From NCBI RefSeq assembly GCF_017084525.1, contig NZ_CP070950.1, positions 1,302,001-1,366,000 on the forward strand: 64,000 nucleotides of DNA, in the 5' to 3' direction. A program made the position numbers and the translations under genes. Positions 21,024-30,337 of this stretch are shown one piece after another. This stretch comes from Conexibacter sp. SYSU D00693. GTDB taxonomy: Bacteria; Actinomycetota; Thermoleophilia; Solirubrobacterales; Solirubrobacteraceae. The notes below the pieces were generated by a model, which was not told where the DNA came from, ran no database searches, and saw nothing but the letters and a program-made list of their open reading frames with translations. Positions within the stretch are counted from its first letter, which is position 1, and every line of letters begins with the position of its first letter.

Positions 21024-21689
21024 ATGGCGCGCGAGGCGGACCGCTACGAGGAGGCGCTGGAGCGCGCCCGCAGCGAGCGGCGGGCGCGCCACAGCCGCGA
21101 CACCGAGGCCGAGACGGCGATCCTCGACGCGGCCGAGGCCCTGCTGGAGCAGGTGGCGCTCCACGAGCTGAAGGTCGCCGAGATCATCGAGCGCGCGGGC
21201 ATCTCGCGGGCGACGTTCTACTTCTACTTCACGAGCAAGTTCGCGGTGATCGCGGCGGTGCTCAGCCGCTCGATCGACGAGATCTTCGAGGCCGTCCAGC
21301 CCTGGGTGGCCGGCGACGAGGACCCGCCCGCCGACCGGCTGCTGCGCTCCATCGAGGCCGCGGGCCGGATCTGGGGCGAGCACCGCGGCGTGCTGACGAG
21401 CATCTCGGAGAGCTGGCCCGCCGACGAGGAGCTGCGCGCGCTGTGGCTGGCGGTGACCGAGCGCTTCATCGACGCGTTCACCGCGGCCGTCGAGGGCGAC
21501 GTCGCCCGCGGCGAGGCGACGGTGCCCGGCGACGTGCGCCGCTTCGTCACCGGCCTGTTCTGGGGCACCGAGCGCGTCTTCTACATCGCCGCCCGGGGCG
21601 TGGAGCCCTCGCTGCCCGACGTCGACGCGGCCGTCGAGGTCATGCAGCGCACCTGGCTGCACGCGATCTACGGCACACCGCCGGCCTAG
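21024..21689 (+). CDS. TetR-family transcriptional regulator
   Basis: 221 residues. A basic N-terminal leader (~35 residues) precedes the helix-turn-helix, whose recognition segment is ERAGISRATFYFYFTSKFAV (~residues 55-75). The C-terminal domain, with the WGEHRGVLTSISESW helix, resembles EthR-like members. It lies divergent to the SnoaL-like gene and convergent to mce operon I, sharing the CTAG stop overlap. Ligand unknown. Confidence 0.92.
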   Translation: MAREADRYEEALERARSERRARHSRDTEAETAILDAAEALLEQVALHELKVAEIIERAGISRATFYFYFTSKFAVIAAVLSRSIDEIFEAVQPWVAGDEDPPADRLLRSIEAAGRIWGEHRGVLTSISESWPADEELRALWLAVTERFIDAFTAAVEGDVARGEATVPGDVRRFVTGLFWGTERVFYIAARGVEPSLPDVDAAVEVMQRTWLHAIYGTPPA

Positions 21690-23017
21690 CGGGCCGGGTC
21701 GGGGCGCAGCCGCGGGTACTCGCCCGTGAACGGCTGGGGCGTGGCGAGCGTGCCGGGCTCGGGCAGGGCGTTCCAGCCCCGGACGTCGACGAGCTTGGCC
21801 AGGCGGGCGCCCAGCACGGCGTCGATGGCCTGGCGCTGGGCCTCGCCCAGCAGCGGCAGCGCCGCGGCGCTGAGCACGGGCTGCAGGCGGGCGACGTGGC
21901 CGGTGGCGTCGCGCGCGCTGACCGACTGGCCCAGGCCGGCGAAGAACCCGCCCGCGTCGCGCGCGTAGGGCGCCAGGAAGTCGACCGTCGGGCGCAGCTC
22001 GCGCAGGGCGCCGTCGAGCGGGTCCATCAGCGCCGCCCCGGGGTCGCCGAGCTCGCGCAGTGCGCGCAGCAGCCGGTCGGCCGTCGGGCTGGCGGCCTGC
22101 AGGCGCCGCAGGGCGCCGAGCGTGGACGTCGCCGCGGTCGGCAGCTCGCGGGTGACCGGGGTGAGGCGGCGCAGCGAGGCCGTCAGGTCGTCGAGGACCG
22201 GCGTGGCCCGTTCGCCGACGCCGGCCAGGCGCGCCGTCGTCGCGCGGGCCTGCTCGAGCGCCGGCGGCAGCTCGCGCAGCCCGGCGCGCAGGGCGGCGTC
22301 CTCGGCGCCGACGTCGCGTGCGGTGTCCGTCGCCGAGCGCACCAGCCGCCCCAGGAGCTCGCGGCGCTCCCCCACCGCCCGCAGCACGACGCCCATGTCG
22401 GCCACGAGGCCGCGCAGCGCCTCGCGCTGGGCGGCGAGCGGCTCGACGAGCCGCTTGCCCGAGACGAGCAGCTCGGAGAGACCGCCGACCGTGTGGCCGA
22501 CGTCCTCGCTGTCGCCCAGCCCGGTCCCGGCACCACGCAGCAGGCGCCCGAGCCGGCGCTGGCGCGCCTCGCTCATCGTGTTGAGGACGTCGTCGAGCTG
22601 CGTGGTGGGCCGGGCACGGGCCAGCGGCAGCTCGCCGCCGTCGGGCAGCTCCGGGCTCCCCGTGCTGCCGGGATGCAGGTCGACGTAGTTCTCCCCCACC
22701 AGCGTCTTGGCCCGCACCTGCACGCGGGCGTCGCGGTGCACGGGGCCGCGGTCCGGGTCCAGCGCGAGTGCCAGGACCGCGGTCGCGCCGCGGTTGGAGA
22801 CCTGCTCGACCTTGCCGACGCGCACGCCGGCCGACAGGACGTCGGCGTTCTCGGAGAGCTGGAGGGCCGTCGGGACGACCGCCGTGATCCGGTGGCGCTT
22901 GCCGACGTCCACCCCGCCGGCGATGTCGAGCAGCACGACGAAGACAGCGGCCGCGGCCACCACGAAGGCGCTGAGCGCGAGCGCCCGCAGCGGCAGGCCG
23001 GTGCGCTCGCCGATCAC
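21686..23017 (-). CDS. Mce-family protein, sixth (MceF-position) subunit, operon I
   Basis: 443 residues. One N-terminal membrane helix (~8-30), then the MCE/MlaD beta-barrel domain (~37-118, with VRVGKVEQV and LVGENYVDLHPG), then a long helical region with repeated short hydrophobic heptads (~130-400). Such subunits form the periplasm-spanning tunnel of the Mce lipid importer. GTG 23017 overlaps the previous stop (GTGA). Collinear with the gene at 32927 in operon II. Confidence 0.9.
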   Translation of the reverse strand: MIGERTGLPLRALALSAFVVAAAAVFVVLLDIAGGVDVGKRHRITAVVPTALQLSENADVLSAGVRVGKVEQVSNRGATAVLALALDPDRGPVHRDARVQVRAKTLVGENYVDLHPGSTGSPELPDGGELPLARARPTTQLDDVLNTMSEARQRRLGRLLRGAGTGLGDSEDVGHTVGGLSELLVSGKRLVEPLAAQREALRGLVADMGVVLRAVGERRELLGRLVRSATDTARDVGAEDAALRAGLRELPPALEQARATTARLAGVGERATPVLDDLTASLRRLTPVTRELPTAATSTLGALRRLQAASPTADRLLRALRELGDPGAALMDPLDGALRELRPTVDFLAPYARDAGGFFAGLGQSVSARDATGHVARLQPVLSAAALPLLGEAQRQAIDAVLGARLAKLVDVRGWNALPEPGTLATPQPFTGEYPRLRPDPAR

Positions 23018-24273
23018 GGCGTCGGGCTCCCGTCCGCGCAGCTGCGGGCCGGCCGCATCGTCGGCCCGTTGCCGTTGGTGAAGTCCTCCGGGCTGAAGAC
23101 CAGCGCGCCACGCGGCGAGGTGCCGCCGGTGCTGCGTGTCCCGAACTTGAAGACCGACATCGACCAGGCGAAGAAGGCCTGGACCTCGCGCTCGCAGCGC
23201 GAGAGCTGCTGGGTGAGGCGGTCGACGCGCGGCAGCTGGGGCTCGAGGCGCGAGAACGCGGTGCGCAGCGACGAGGACGTCGGCGCGAGGTCGCGGGCCA
23301 GCGGCCGCAGCGCCGGGACGGCGGGGCCCAGCGCGCGCAGGGCCGGGTCCAGGTCGCCGGCCAGGCCCTGCAGGGCGCCGAGGCCCGACGGCAGCGCGGC
23401 CGCGACCGGCCGCAGCGCGGTGAGCGCGGGGCGCACGTCGCCGAGCGTGCCGTCGAGCCGCGCGAAGGAGGAGCGGACCTGGTCCAGCGTCTCCGGGAGG
23501 GTGCCGAGGGTCCGGTCGAGGTCGGCGCGCCGGTCGCCCAGGGTGCGGAAGGTCGAGCCCGCGTCGCGCACGAGGCGCGTCACGGCGCCGTCGCGGCGGG
23601 CGAGCTCGTCGGTGATCGCGCGCACGCGCGTGACGAGGCGACGGGTCGCGGCGTCGCGGCGGGCGATCGCGGTGCTGACCCGGTCGGCCGCCCGCACGAA
23701 CGGGACGAGCTCGGCGAAGGCCGAGCGCAGCTGCGCCCCGCCGTCGGGCAGGCCGACGGCCAGCTCGTCGAGGGCCCGCTCGAGGCGGTCGCGCACGTCG
23801 GTCGAGAAGACGTTGAGGACCTCGGCGACGTCGACCGGCGTCTGCGTGCGTCCCGCGTCGAGCACCTGCCCGTCCTCGAGCCGGCCGGCCGCCGGCGTGC
23901 CGCGGCGCACGACGTCGAGGACCATGTCGTTGAGCGCGGTCTGCGGGCGCAGGCGCAGCTGCGCGTCGCGGAACAGCGGCGGGGCCTTGCCGGTCTCGAC
24001 CTCGGCGGTGAGCACCGCGCGCTCGCCCTCGAGGTCGGCCGCGGTGATGCGCCCGACGACGACGCCCACCCACCGGACCTCGTTCTTGCCGGGCGCGACG
24101 CTCTTGGCGTCGTCGACGGCGACCCTGATCGTGGTGCGGCCCGTGAGCGGCGAGCCGCCGCTCAGCGACCCGAGCAGGACCGCGGCGCTCACCACGGCCA
24201 CGGCGATGCCCAGGGCGAGGACGACGACCGAGCGGCGCGAGCGCTGGAGCTGGAGCAGGAGCCGTCCCCTCAC
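23014..24273 (-). CDS. Mce-family protein, fifth (MceE-position) subunit, operon I
   Basis: 419 residues. N-terminal anchor helix (~12-35), MCE domain (~40-120: VDDAKSVAPGKNEV, VGVVVGRITAADL), alpha-helical needle region, then a C-terminal segment with FFAWSMSVFKFG and a two-Cys tail. In mycobacteria this position is usually a lipoprotein (LprK type); here there is no lipobox cysteine near the N-terminus. GTG start at 24273 overlaps the upstream stop. Paralog of 34303-35616. Confidence 0.9.
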   Translation of the reverse strand: MRGRLLLQLQRSRRSVVVLALGIAVAVVSAAVLLGSLSGGSPLTGRTTIRVAVDDAKSVAPGKNEVRWVGVVVGRITAADLEGERAVLTAEVETGKAPPLFRDAQLRLRPQTALNDMVLDVVRRGTPAAGRLEDGQVLDAGRTQTPVDVAEVLNVFSTDVRDRLERALDELAVGLPDGGAQLRSAFAELVPFVRAADRVSTAIARRDAATRRLVTRVRAITDELARRDGAVTRLVRDAGSTFRTLGDRRADLDRTLGTLPETLDQVRSSFARLDGTLGDVRPALTALRPVAAALPSGLGALQGLAGDLDPALRALGPAVPALRPLARDLAPTSSSLRTAFSRLEPQLPRVDRLTQQLSRCEREVQAFFAWSMSVFKFGTRSTGGTSPRGALVFSPEDFTNGNGPTMRPARSCADGSPTP

Positions 24274-25598
24274 GGCCGCGACCTCCTGGCCGGCAGGCCG
24301 AGCAGTGCCTCGAGGCCCTCGCCGAGCCGGTCGCAGCGCAGCTTCTGCGCCGCCGTCGGGTCGGTGAGGAAGGTGGAGCACGGCAGCAGGCCCAGGGCGT
24401 TCTCGCCGGGCTGGACCGGGAAGTTCACGATGTGGCCCTGGTCGTGGAAGAGGCTGCCGGCGGCGCCGAGCGACGAGACCGTCGGCCCGATGAGCTGGAA
24501 GACGGGGAGCCCGATGTCGGGGTCGCGGCGCTCGAGGAACGGCACGAGGTCGTCGTCCAGCCGCGTGACGGTGGGGCTCAGCGCCGCGAGCAGCCGGCGG
24601 CCGGTCGTCGCGGCGCCGGCCAGCTCGCTGACCGCCGGGCGCAGCGCCCGCACGACGGGGCGCGCGTCGCGCAGGACCCGCGAGAGGCGCTGGACCGTCG
24701 GCCGGGTCGCCGCCAGCGCCGGTGCCAGGCGCCGGGCGCCCGGGCGCAGGGCCTGGGCCACCGCGTCGAGCTCGGGCAGCGTGCGGTCGATGATGCCCGC
24801 GGTGCGGACCGTCTGGGCCAGCGCGCCGGGGGCGCGGGCGAAGGTCGCGCGCAGGTCCGCCTCGCGGGCCGCGGTCGTGCGCAGGGTCGCGTCGGCGCCC
24901 CCGACGAAGGCGCCCAGCGCGCCGCGGGCGCGGTCGGCGGCGCGCAGCGTGCGCGCGCTGGACCGCACGAGGCCCGCGAGGTCGCCGTCGCGCGCACCGC
25001 GCAGCGCGCGCATGGCCGGCGCGAGCGGGCGGACGGCCGGCAGGGCGTCGATCGCCGCGCCCGCGGCGCCGCCGCGCAGCGCCTGGGGCAGCTCCTGCAG
25101 CAGCGCGCGGGTGCCCTGGGTCCCGCGGCCGTCTAGGACGCCGGTGACGTCCTCGAACTCGGTCTGCACGCGGGTGCGCGCGAGGGGGATGCGGTCGCCC
25201 TCCATGGCCGGCGCCGAGGGCGAGCCGGGGTCCAGCGCGAGCTCCATCCGTCCGCCGAGCACGGTCCGCCAGCGCAGGGCCGCGCGCGCGTCGCGGTGCA
25301 GGCGGACCCCGTCGTCGTCGAGGCGCAGCTCGACCTCGGTCAGGCGGCGACCGGCGTCGTAGCGGACCTCGCGCACCTCGCCGACGCCGATGCCGCGCAC
25401 CCGCACGGGGGTCTTGTCGTTGACCTGGCGCGCGCCCGGGAACTCGGCCGTGAGGGTCCGGCCGTCGTCCCCCACGAACGGCAGCTGGTGGGTGAGGCTC
25501 AGCACGAACGCGACGGCGAGCAGGCCGAGCGCGGCCAGGCCGACGCCGAGCGGGTCGCGCGGCGCGCGGCGCCGGTGGTGGACGAGGCGCGGCGTCAC
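24270..25598 (-). CDS. Mce-family protein, fourth (MceD-position) subunit, operon I
   Basis: 442 residues. Anchor helix ~18-36, MCE domain ~43-125 (VRVRGIGVGEVREV; RTVLGGRMELALDPG), helical needle domain to ~370, then a conserved tail QGHIVNFPVQPGENALGLLPC that has a counterpart (DANGHFIRFPAT...LNSLPC) in the operon II gene at 35613. Translational coupling on both sides by GTGA overlaps. Surface/inner-membrane component of lipid import. Confidence 0.9.
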   Translation of the reverse strand: MTPRLVHHRRRAPRDPLGVGLAALGLLAVAFVLSLTHQLPFVGDDGRTLTAEFPGARQVNDKTPVRVRGIGVGEVREVRYDAGRRLTEVELRLDDDGVRLHRDARAALRWRTVLGGRMELALDPGSPSAPAMEGDRIPLARTRVQTEFEDVTGVLDGRGTQGTRALLQELPQALRGGAAGAAIDALPAVRPLAPAMRALRGARDGDLAGLVRSSARTLRAADRARGALGAFVGGADATLRTTAAREADLRATFARAPGALAQTVRTAGIIDRTLPELDAVAQALRPGARRLAPALAATRPTVQRLSRVLRDARPVVRALRPAVSELAGAATTGRRLLAALSPTVTRLDDDLVPFLERRDPDIGLPVFQLIGPTVSSLGAAGSLFHDQGHIVNFPVQPGENALGLLPCSTFLTDPTAAQKLRCDRLGEGLEALLGLPARRSRP

Positions 25599-26887
25599 GG
25601 GCGGCGGCGCTCCTCGCAGGGCTCGATCGTCCCGTCGACGCCGTTGCCGACGCCGGGCGTGAGGGCGGGCGCGCCCGGGATCCCGGCGCCCGCGGTGAGC
25701 GACGCGCGCAGGACGGTGAGCGGGCCGAGCGGTCCCTCCTGGCCGGCGGGGGCGAAGCCGAGCATCGACCGCCACGTGCGCCCGAAGAGCTGGACGTCGC
25801 AGCCGAACTCGCCGAGCGTGCGCACGGGCGCGCGCGAGGTCTCCAGGACGGTGTCGAGGCGGGGCAGCACGGGGCCCAGGGCGCCCGTGAGCCGCAGCGC
25901 CGGCGGGATCGCGGCGTCGGCAGTCCGCAGGACGCGCCGGGCCGCCCCGAGCGGCGCGCGGCCGTCGCGCAGCAGCGTCGTGGCCGAGCGCAGCGCGCGC
26001 GGCGCGTCCCGGGTGAACGCCGTCGCGGCCCGCGCGAAGCGCTCGGCGCGCGCGAGCACGGGATCGGTGCGCCCGAGGTCCGCGCGCACGCCCTCCAGCG
26101 CGCCCGGGGCGGTGCGCAGCAGGCGCGCGACGCTCGGGCGCTCCTGCGCGAAGGGGCGCACCGCGCGCTCGATCGCGGCGGGGCTGCGTCCGAGCTCCTC
26201 GCGGACCGGGTCCAGCGCGCCGGCGAAGCCCTCGGCGTCGCGCACGAGCGCCGGCAGCGAGCGGTCGTGCAGCACGGGCCGCAGGGCCAGCGAGAAGCGC
26301 TCGAAGCCGGTGGCCAGGTCGTCGAGGCCCTCGTTGAGGCGCGCTCCGCGGCCCGCCAGCCCGCCGCCGAGGCCCCGGAGCATCTGCGAGAGCGCGGCGC
26401 GGCTCGGCGCGTCGAAGGCCTGGAGCGCCTCCGAGAGCGTCACCGAGACCGACGAGCCGTCGGGGGCGAGCACGCCGCCGCTGTCGACCGTCGCCCGGTC
26501 GCTGCCCGGCACGACGTCGACGTACTTCGCGCCGAGCAGACCCTGGGCGCGGACGTGGACGCGGCTGTCGACCGGCAGCGGCCCGGCGTCCTGGTCGAGC
26601 TGGAGCTCGATCGTGGCGACCCCGCGCTCGAGCCGCGCCTGCTGCGTGCGGCCGACGCGCTTGCCGGCGATGCGCACGTCGGACCCGCGCGGCGGCAGCA
26701 CCGGCGTGCCGGGCCGCTGGGCGACCTGCGCGCGGACCTCGTAGTGGCCCTGGCCGGGCAGCCCCGACGACGAGCGCATGGCGACGACGAGCACGGCGAG
26801 CGCCACGAGGACCGTGAGGGCGCCCGTGGCCAGCACGCGGGGGCTGCGCGCGGGGTCGACGGTGTGGCGGACGCGGCGGACGCTCAC
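25595..26887 (-). CDS. Mce-family protein, third (MceC-position) subunit, operon I
   Basis: 430 residues from GTG 26887. Basic N-terminus, anchor helix ~18-38, MCE domain ~48-130 (DVRIAGKRVGRTQQA; AQGLLGAKYVDVVPG), helical repeats, and a tail with EFGCDVQLFGRTWRSMLGF that matches APYGCDIKNFGAVFRSMTGL of the operon II paralog (36974). The conserved Cys suggests a shared structural feature of this position. Confidence 0.9.
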   Translation of the reverse strand: MSVRRVRHTVDPARSPRVLATGALTVLVALAVLVVAMRSSSGLPGQGHYEVRAQVAQRPGTPVLPPRGSDVRIAGKRVGRTQQARLERGVATIELQLDQDAGPLPVDSRVHVRAQGLLGAKYVDVVPGSDRATVDSGGVLAPDGSSVSVTLSEALQAFDAPSRAALSQMLRGLGGGLAGRGARLNEGLDDLATGFERFSLALRPVLHDRSLPALVRDAEGFAGALDPVREELGRSPAAIERAVRPFAQERPSVARLLRTAPGALEGVRADLGRTDPVLARAERFARAATAFTRDAPRALRSATTLLRDGRAPLGAARRVLRTADAAIPPALRLTGALGPVLPRLDTVLETSRAPVRTLGEFGCDVQLFGRTWRSMLGFAPAGQEGPLGPLTVLRASLTAGAGIPGAPALTPGVGNGVDGTIEPCEERRRP

Positions 26888-28260
26888 GGCCCCAGCAGGA
26901 GGTCGAGGAGCGGCTTGACGGTCTCGACGACCGGCTCGAGCGGCTTGCGCACGTCCTCGAGCACTCGGTCGACGGGGCGCTTGACGCCGTCGGCCACGCG
27001 CTGCACCGGCTCGCGCACCGCGTCCGGCAGCCGCGGGGCCGCAGGCCGCGGACCCGGGCGCGTCGCCGCCGCCGGACGGCGGTCGCCGGCGCGGCGCTTC
27101 GTCGGCTGGGCGAGGTACGCCTGCACGTCGCGCAGGAGGTCCGGCGTGAGCATGAGCGCGACCCGGAAGACGTGGCCGACGCCGTCGCGCGTCTGGATGG
27201 CCAGCGCCCAGTTCTGCATCGTGCTGAGCAGGTCCCGGCCGCCGCCCTCGTCCAGCGCGCGGGTGAGCGGCTCGGCGTCGGCGGCGAGGCCGCTCAGCGA
27301 CGCGGCGCTGTCCCGCAGGCGCCGGACGACCGGCGCGGCCTTGGTCCCCAACCGGGTCAGCGAGGGCGCGACCTCGCGGGTCGTGGCCAGGGCCGGCCGG
27401 GCGGCCGTCGCGAAGCCGGGCAGGGCCCGGAGGGTCGAGACGAGCGCCGGCGCGGTCGTGCGCAGGCCGCGGGCGGCGGGGCGCAGCGGCGTGCCCGTGC
27501 GGTCCAGGCGGCGCAGCGTCGTGCGCAGCTGGGCCAGCGCGCCAGGCGCCCGGCGCAGCGACGCGTCGAGCCCGGCGCGCCCGGCCGCGGGCGCGGCCAG
27601 CGCGTCGGCGCCCGTGCGCACGAGGCGGCCGAGGTCGTCGCGCTGGCGGGCCACCTCGCCGCTGACGCGGTCGGCCTCGACCAGCAGCCGCTCGAGCACG
27701 CCGGTGTCCTGGCCGAGCTGGCGCAGGAGCTCGTGGGCGTCGCCGAGCGTCGGTGGCAGGCGCCGCAGGATCGCCTCGAGGTCGGCGCCACGACGGCCGA
27801 GGGCGACGCCGGTCTCCCCGAGCAGCAGCCCGAGCCGGTCGCGCGTCGCCGGGTCGAGCACGTCGAGGACGTCGTCGAGCTCGACGGGCGTGGAGGTGCT
27901 GCGCAGGGGGATGCGCTCGCCGGGCAGCGGCCGCGCCCGGTCGCCCACCTGGAGGTCGACGAACTTCTCACCGAGGAGGTTGAATGCGCGGACCGCCGCC
28001 CGCGCCCCGGCCCCCGGCACCGCGTCGCGCTCGACCTCGAGCGTCACCTCCGCGGTGTCGCGCGGGGTGATCCGCAGGTCGGTGACGGCACCGACCTTGG
28101 CGCCGCTGACCCGGACGAGCGAGCCCTCGCGCAGGCCGGCGGCGTCGCGCAGCTCGGCCTTGACCGCCACGTGCTCCTCCCCCTCGCCGCGTGCGAGGAG
28201 CACGACCGCCGCGAGCACCGCCACGAGCGCGAAGCCGGTGAGCATCCGCACGCGCCTCAT
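26884..28260 (-). CDS. Mce-family protein, second (MceB-position) subunit with long C-terminal tail, operon I
   Basis: 458 residues. Anchor helix ~6-22, MCE domain ~30-110 (VRVSGAKVGAVTDL; NLLGEKFVDLQVG), helical needle to ~360, then a Pro/Ala/Arg-rich linker and an amphipathic end finishing LLDLLLGP. The operon II counterpart (38305) ends with the identical LLDLLLGP, so this terminal motif is conserved between operons. ATGA overlap with the preceding gene. Confidence 0.9.
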   Translation of the reverse strand: MRRVRMLTGFALVAVLAAVVLLARGEGEEHVAVKAELRDAAGLREGSLVRVSGAKVGAVTDLRITPRDTAEVTLEVERDAVPGAGARAAVRAFNLLGEKFVDLQVGDRARPLPGERIPLRSTSTPVELDDVLDVLDPATRDRLGLLLGETGVALGRRGADLEAILRRLPPTLGDAHELLRQLGQDTGVLERLLVEADRVSGEVARQRDDLGRLVRTGADALAAPAAGRAGLDASLRRAPGALAQLRTTLRRLDRTGTPLRPAARGLRTTAPALVSTLRALPGFATAARPALATTREVAPSLTRLGTKAAPVVRRLRDSAASLSGLAADAEPLTRALDEGGGRDLLSTMQNWALAIQTRDGVGHVFRVALMLTPDLLRDVQAYLAQPTKRRAGDRRPAAATRPGPRPAAPRLPDAVREPVQRVADGVKRPVDRVLEDVRKPLEPVVETVKPLLDLLLGP

Positions 28261-29558
28261 CCGCGCGACTCCGGGTCGTTGGCCGGGTCCTGCAGCGCGT
28301 CGGTCGCCCCGCACGAGGGCAGCGGCTGAGGCTGCAGGACGCTCAGGCCGGGCGGGCGCACGAGGCTGTAGCGCAGCTGCGGGAACAGGCCGGCCACCGC
28401 GCGGCTGGGCAGCGGGGTGGCGTTCGGGAACGGCAGGACCTGGCCGTTGAGCCAGGCGTAGCGGCCGGCCTTGTCGTAGCCGGTGTTGAAGGCCGCCCAG
28501 GACGACAGCAGGCCGGCGGTCTCGGGCGCGTAGGCCCGCACGCAGGCCAGCATCGGCTGCAGGCGGTCGAGCACCGGGCGCAGGCGCCGGACCTGCGGCA
28601 CCGCGTCGGCGAGGAAGCCGGCGACGTCGCCGCCGCGGCGCTGCACCGTCGCGAGCGTCGCCTCGAGGTCCGGCGCGACCTGGCGCAGGGTGCCGACCGC
28701 CTCGTCGAGCGGGGCCGCGGTGCGGCGCAGCTCGCGCGCCCCCGGGGCGACGTCGCGCACGAGGGCGTCCACCCGGCCCAGCGAGCCGTCCACGCGGCCG
28801 AGCGTCGCGCGCGCGGTGCGCAGGGCGCCGGGCAGGCGGGCCAGCGTCGCGCGCAGCTCCGGCCCGCTGCGGGCCGTGGCGCTCAGGGTCCGCGCGGCGC
28901 CGTCGACCAGGCCGCGCAGCTCGCCGTCGCGGCGGGCCAGCTCGCCCGCCACCCCGGCGCCCGAGCGCAGGAGCGCCTCGAGCGCGTAGGGGTCCTTGGA
29001 GAGGCCGTCGAACGTCGCGGCGGCCTCGACGAGCGCGTCGCCCGCCGTCGCCATCCCCTCGGCCAGGCGCGCGCCGCGGGGGCCGAAGGTCGCGGCGCCC
29101 TCGTCGATGAGCCCGCCCAGGCCCGCCCGCGTGCGCGGGTCGAAGGTGTCGAAGACCTGGTCGAACTCGATCGGCGCGGTCGTGTCGCGCACCGGCAGGC
29201 GGTCGCCGTCCTCGAGCGGTGCGCCGGCGGCCGGGCCGGGGACGAGCTCGACGTAGCGGTTGGCGTAGGAGACCGTCCCGCCCAGGCGCAGCGCGGCCTG
29301 GGTGCCCCGGCGCAGCGGCCACAGGGCGTCGTCGTCGATGCGCAGCGCCACGTCGGCGTGGCCGTCGCGCAGCTCGACGTCGCCGACCGTCCCGACCTTG
29401 ACGCCGCCCGCGCGGACCTCCGCCCCCTCCACGAGGTTCACCGCGCTGGAGAACGCCGCGCGCAGCTCCCGTCCGTCGCCGCCCGCGCGCAGGAGCAGCG
29501 CGAGCGCGGCGGCGCCGGCGACGAGCAGGACGGTCGTGGCGAGGCGCCCGCGGGTCAT
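28257..29558 (-). CDS. Mce-family protein, first (MceA-position) subunit, operon I
   Basis: 433 residues. Anchor helix ~5-22, MCE domain ~30-110 (VRAGGVKVGTVGDV; SYANRYVELVPGP), helical region, then a C-terminal domain with a Trp/Tyr-rich stretch (LLSSWAAFNTGYDKAGRYAW) likely to form the periplasmic cap. ATG 29558 overlaps the YrbE stop (ATGA). Counterpart in operon II is 39756-41138. Confidence 0.9.
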   Translation of the reverse strand: MTRGRLATTVLLVAGAAALALLLRAGGDGRELRAAFSSAVNLVEGAEVRAGGVKVGTVGDVELRDGHADVALRIDDDALWPLRRGTQAALRLGGTVSYANRYVELVPGPAAGAPLEDGDRLPVRDTTAPIEFDQVFDTFDPRTRAGLGGLIDEGAATFGPRGARLAEGMATAGDALVEAAATFDGLSKDPYALEALLRSGAGVAGELARRDGELRGLVDGAARTLSATARSGPELRATLARLPGALRTARATLGRVDGSLGRVDALVRDVAPGARELRRTAAPLDEAVGTLRQVAPDLEATLATVQRRGGDVAGFLADAVPQVRRLRPVLDRLQPMLACVRAYAPETAGLLSSWAAFNTGYDKAGRYAWLNGQVLPFPNATPLPSRAVAGLFPQLRYSLVRPPGLSVLQPQPLPSCGATDALQDPANDPESRG

Positions 29559-30337
29559 CCGCCGATCGGGAGGCGGGCGTCGGCGCCCCAGAAGAGGATG
29601 GTCAGGGTGCCGCCGATGACGTGGATCAGCACGAGGTTCACGACCATCGACCGCGCCGTCGCCTCCCCCACCTCCACCGGCCCGCCGCGCGCGGTGTAGC
29701 CGTAGAACAGGCCGGTCAGGACGACGCTGATGCCGACCGCCATCCCCTTGACGAGCGACAGGACGTCGTCGAGGACGTCGTGGGCCGGGCCGAAGTGGCC
29801 GCCGAGCCAGGCGCCCTTGGAGACCTCGCCGACCTGGAGCACGACCACCAGCCCCGAGCCCAGCGTGCCGGCGAGCATCGCGATGACGTAGATCACCGGC
29901 AGCGCGACGAGCGCCGCCAACAGGCGCGTCGCGACGACGAAGCGCATGCTGTCGGTGCCCATGACCTCCATCGCGTCGATCTCCTCGGCGATGCGCATGG
30001 AGCCGATCTCGGCCACCAGGCCGCAGGCGACCTTCGCGGCGAGGATGTAGCCGAACATCAGGGGGAACGCCTCGCGGACGTCGCACAGGACGGTGAAGAT
30101 CCCGACCGCGCCGGTGGCCCCGAAGGCCTTGGTGAAGTAGCTCGTGAACAGCCCGCACTCGGCGCCGATGACGAACGTCATGCCGACGACGACCACCGCG
30201 GAGCCGGCGATGAGGATCGCCGCCTGGCGCAGCGCCTCGCCGAGGTAGAGCCACACGCCGCGCAGCGACAGCACGGCCCGCGCCGCGAAGCGGGTCAGCT
30301 CGCCGAGCTCCCGGACGCCGGCGACGATCGCGCCCAT
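29555..30337 (-). CDS. YrbE/MlaE-family ABC permease, second permease of mce operon I
   Basis: 260 residues, about five membrane helices. The MlaE signature cytoplasmic loop is clear: YILAAKVACGLVAEIGSMRI, AEEIDAMEVMG. It forms, with the other YrbE, the membrane channel under the Mce tunnel and contacts the MceG ATPase. Ends with LPIGG, shared with the operon II homologue. Its ATG overlaps the previous stop by one base (TGATG). Confidence 0.93.
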   Translation of the reverse strand: MGAIVAGVRELGELTRFAARAVLSLRGVWLYLGEALRQAAILIAGSAVVVVGMTFVIGAECGLFTSYFTKAFGATGAVGIFTVLCDVREAFPLMFGYILAAKVACGLVAEIGSMRIAEEIDAMEVMGTDSMRFVVATRLLAALVALPVIYVIAMLAGTLGSGLVVVLQVGEVSKGAWLGGHFGPAHDVLDDVLSLVKGMAVGISVVLTGLFYGYTARGGPVEVGEATARSMVVNLVLIHVIGGTLTILFWGADARLPIGG